DNA of 64,000 nucleotides. Origin: Argopecten irradians. Taxonomy: Eukaryota > Mollusca > Bivalvia > Pectinida > Pectinidae. Positions 62,544 to 64,000 of the stretch are shown in pieces. The translations under genes and the position numbers were made by a program. The notes below the pieces were generated by a model, which worked only from the letters and a program-made list of their open reading frames with translations, was not told the origin of the DNA and ran no database searches. Numbering within the stretch: the stretch's first letter is position 1; each line of letters begins with the position of its first letter. The stretch is taken from the NCBI RefSeq assembly GCF_041381155.1, contig NC_091147.1, positions 30,911,349-30,975,348 of the forward strand, written 5' to 3'.

Positions 62544-64000
62544 GAAGACAATAGACATTAACACAATGAAGACAATAGAAATTAACTCAATGAAGACAAT
62601 AGAAATTAACACAATGAAGACAATAAAAATTAACTGAATGAAGACAATAGAAATTAACACAATGAGACAATAAAATTAACACAATGAAGACAATAGAAAT
62701 TAACACAATGAAGACAATAGAAATTAACACAATGAAGACAATAGAAATTAACACAATGGACAATGAAATTAACACAATGAAGACAATAGAAGAACATTAA
62801 CACAATGAGAAATAGACATAACACAATGAAGACAATAGACATTAACACAATGGAGACAATGGAAATTAACTCAATGAAGACAATAGAAATTAACACAATG
62901 AAGACAACAGAAAAGAAAACAATGAAAACAATAGATATTAACACAATGGAGACAATAGATATTAACACAATGAAGACAATAGAAATTAACACAATGAAGA
63001 CAATAGAAATTAACACATGAAGACAATAGATATTAACACAATGGAGACAATAGATATTAACACAACGAAGACAATAGACATTAACACAATGAAGACAATA
63101 GACATAAACTGAATGAAGATAATAGACATTAACACAATGAAAACAATAGACATAAACTGAATAAAGACAATAGACATTAACTGAATGAAGACAATAGAAA
63201 TTAACACTATCAAGACAATAGAATTTAACACAATAAAAACAATAGAAATTAACAAAATGGAGACAATAGATATTAAAACAATGAAGACAATAGAAATTAA
63301 CACAATGAAGACAATAGAAATTAACACATGAAGACAATAGATATTAACACAATGGAGACAATAGATATTAACACAACGAGGACAATAGACATTAACACAA
63401 TGAAGACAATAGACATAAACTGAATGAAGATTATAGACATTAACACAATGAAGACAATAGACATAAACTGAATAAAGACAATAGACATTAACTGAATGAA
63501 GACAATAGAAATTAACACAAGGAAGAAAACAGAAATTAACACTATCAAGACAATAGAATTTAACACAATAAAGACAATAGAAAAATTAAAAAAATGGAGA
63601 CAATAGAAATTAACACAATGAAGACAATAGAAATTAACGAAATGGAGACAATCAAAATTAACAAAATGGAGACAATAGAAATTAACACAATGAAGACAAT
63701 AGAAATTAACACAATGAAGACATTAGAAATTAACACAATAAAGACAATAGAAATTAACAAAATGGAGACAATATAAATTAACACAATAAAGACAATAGAT
63801 ATTAACAAAATGGAGACAATAGAAATTAACACAATGAAGACAATAGAAATTAACACAATGAAGACATTAGAAATTAACACAATAAAGACAATAGAATTAA
63901 CACAATGAAGACAATAAAAATAAACACAATGAAGACAATGGAAATTAACTCAATGAAGACAATAGAAATTAACACAACGAAGACAATAGAATTAACACAA
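62544..64000. repeat. 24-bp satellite, about 60 units, continuing past the window
   Basis: The unit is ATTAACACAATGAAGACAATAGAA, with variants ATGGAGACA, GACATTAAC, GATATTAAC and AACTGAATG. A block beginning TAACACATGAAGACAATAGA at about 63011 recurs at about 63322, so there is a higher order of about 311 bp (13 units). Open frames such as NTMKTIEI on the plus strand and VFIVLISI on the minus strand follow from the 3-divisible unit and are not genes. Confidence 0.93.

Noticed and set aside
34925-64000. Centromere or telomere
   Set aside because: Unit sizes and stacked arrays could suit pericentromeric DNA, but there is no CENP-B-box-like motif and no TTAGGG-type repeat, and a host gene lies next to it. 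Sequence alone does not support the claim.
1-64000. tRNA or rRNA genes
   Set aside because: No cloverleaf-like A/B-box arrangement or rRNA core sequence was recognised on either strand by eye.

Overview
This is an intron-rich, AT-rich eukaryotic locus. It carries ten exons of one host gene on the + strand, several kinds of transposon debris, and about 41 kb of tandem repeats. Split exons with GT-AG introns, TTAA-flanked and hAT-like non-autonomous DNA elements, a foldback element, an LTR element and large satellites point to an invertebrate animal. I favour a lophotrochozoan, perhaps a bivalve mollusc, but only from general character; no lineage-diagnostic gene is present.

Host gene (549-14692, +): ten consecutive exons encode about 390 residues of an M13-family zinc metallopeptidase (neprilysin / endothelin-converting-enzyme type), from just inside the ectodomain to just before the catalytic zinc region. 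All exon phases agree from one exon to the next. The signal-anchor exons lie upstream of the window. The zinc-site exons are not found in the 49 kb that follows the last exon, so either that intron exceeds 49 kb or the gene is broken or misassembled here.

Introns, 5' to 3': a TTAA-flanked MITE interrupted by a 1.8-kb foldback element (766-2941); two related GC-rich elements with hAT-like ends and a 44-G homopolymer (3093-5585); a 46-bp repeat (5672-5910); a 52-bp minisatellite made from the end of an exon together with its splice donor (7681-8660); a 36-bp minisatellite (11793-13385); and a second MITE copy (13753-14080).

Downstream of the last exon: a 44-bp tandem repeat split first by a 1.35-kb element and then by a young, gag-only LTR element (16483-22068). 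The 3' LTR of that element holds a 2.86-kb TTAA-flanked DNA element. A second, scrambled copy of the LTR block follows (about 22073-26590) and looks like a consensus blend with neighbouring satellite sequence. Next come a 40-bp satellite (26715-34924), a 42-bp satellite (34925-62543) and a 24-bp satellite that runs off the end of the window.

The most striking theme is that three separate tandem families here (52, 44 and 40 bp) carry a good 5' splice-site sequence in every or most units. All are in the sense orientation of the host gene and together give more than 200 potential donors. The long open frames across the 36-, 42- and 24-bp arrays come from unit lengths divisible by three and are not treated as genes.
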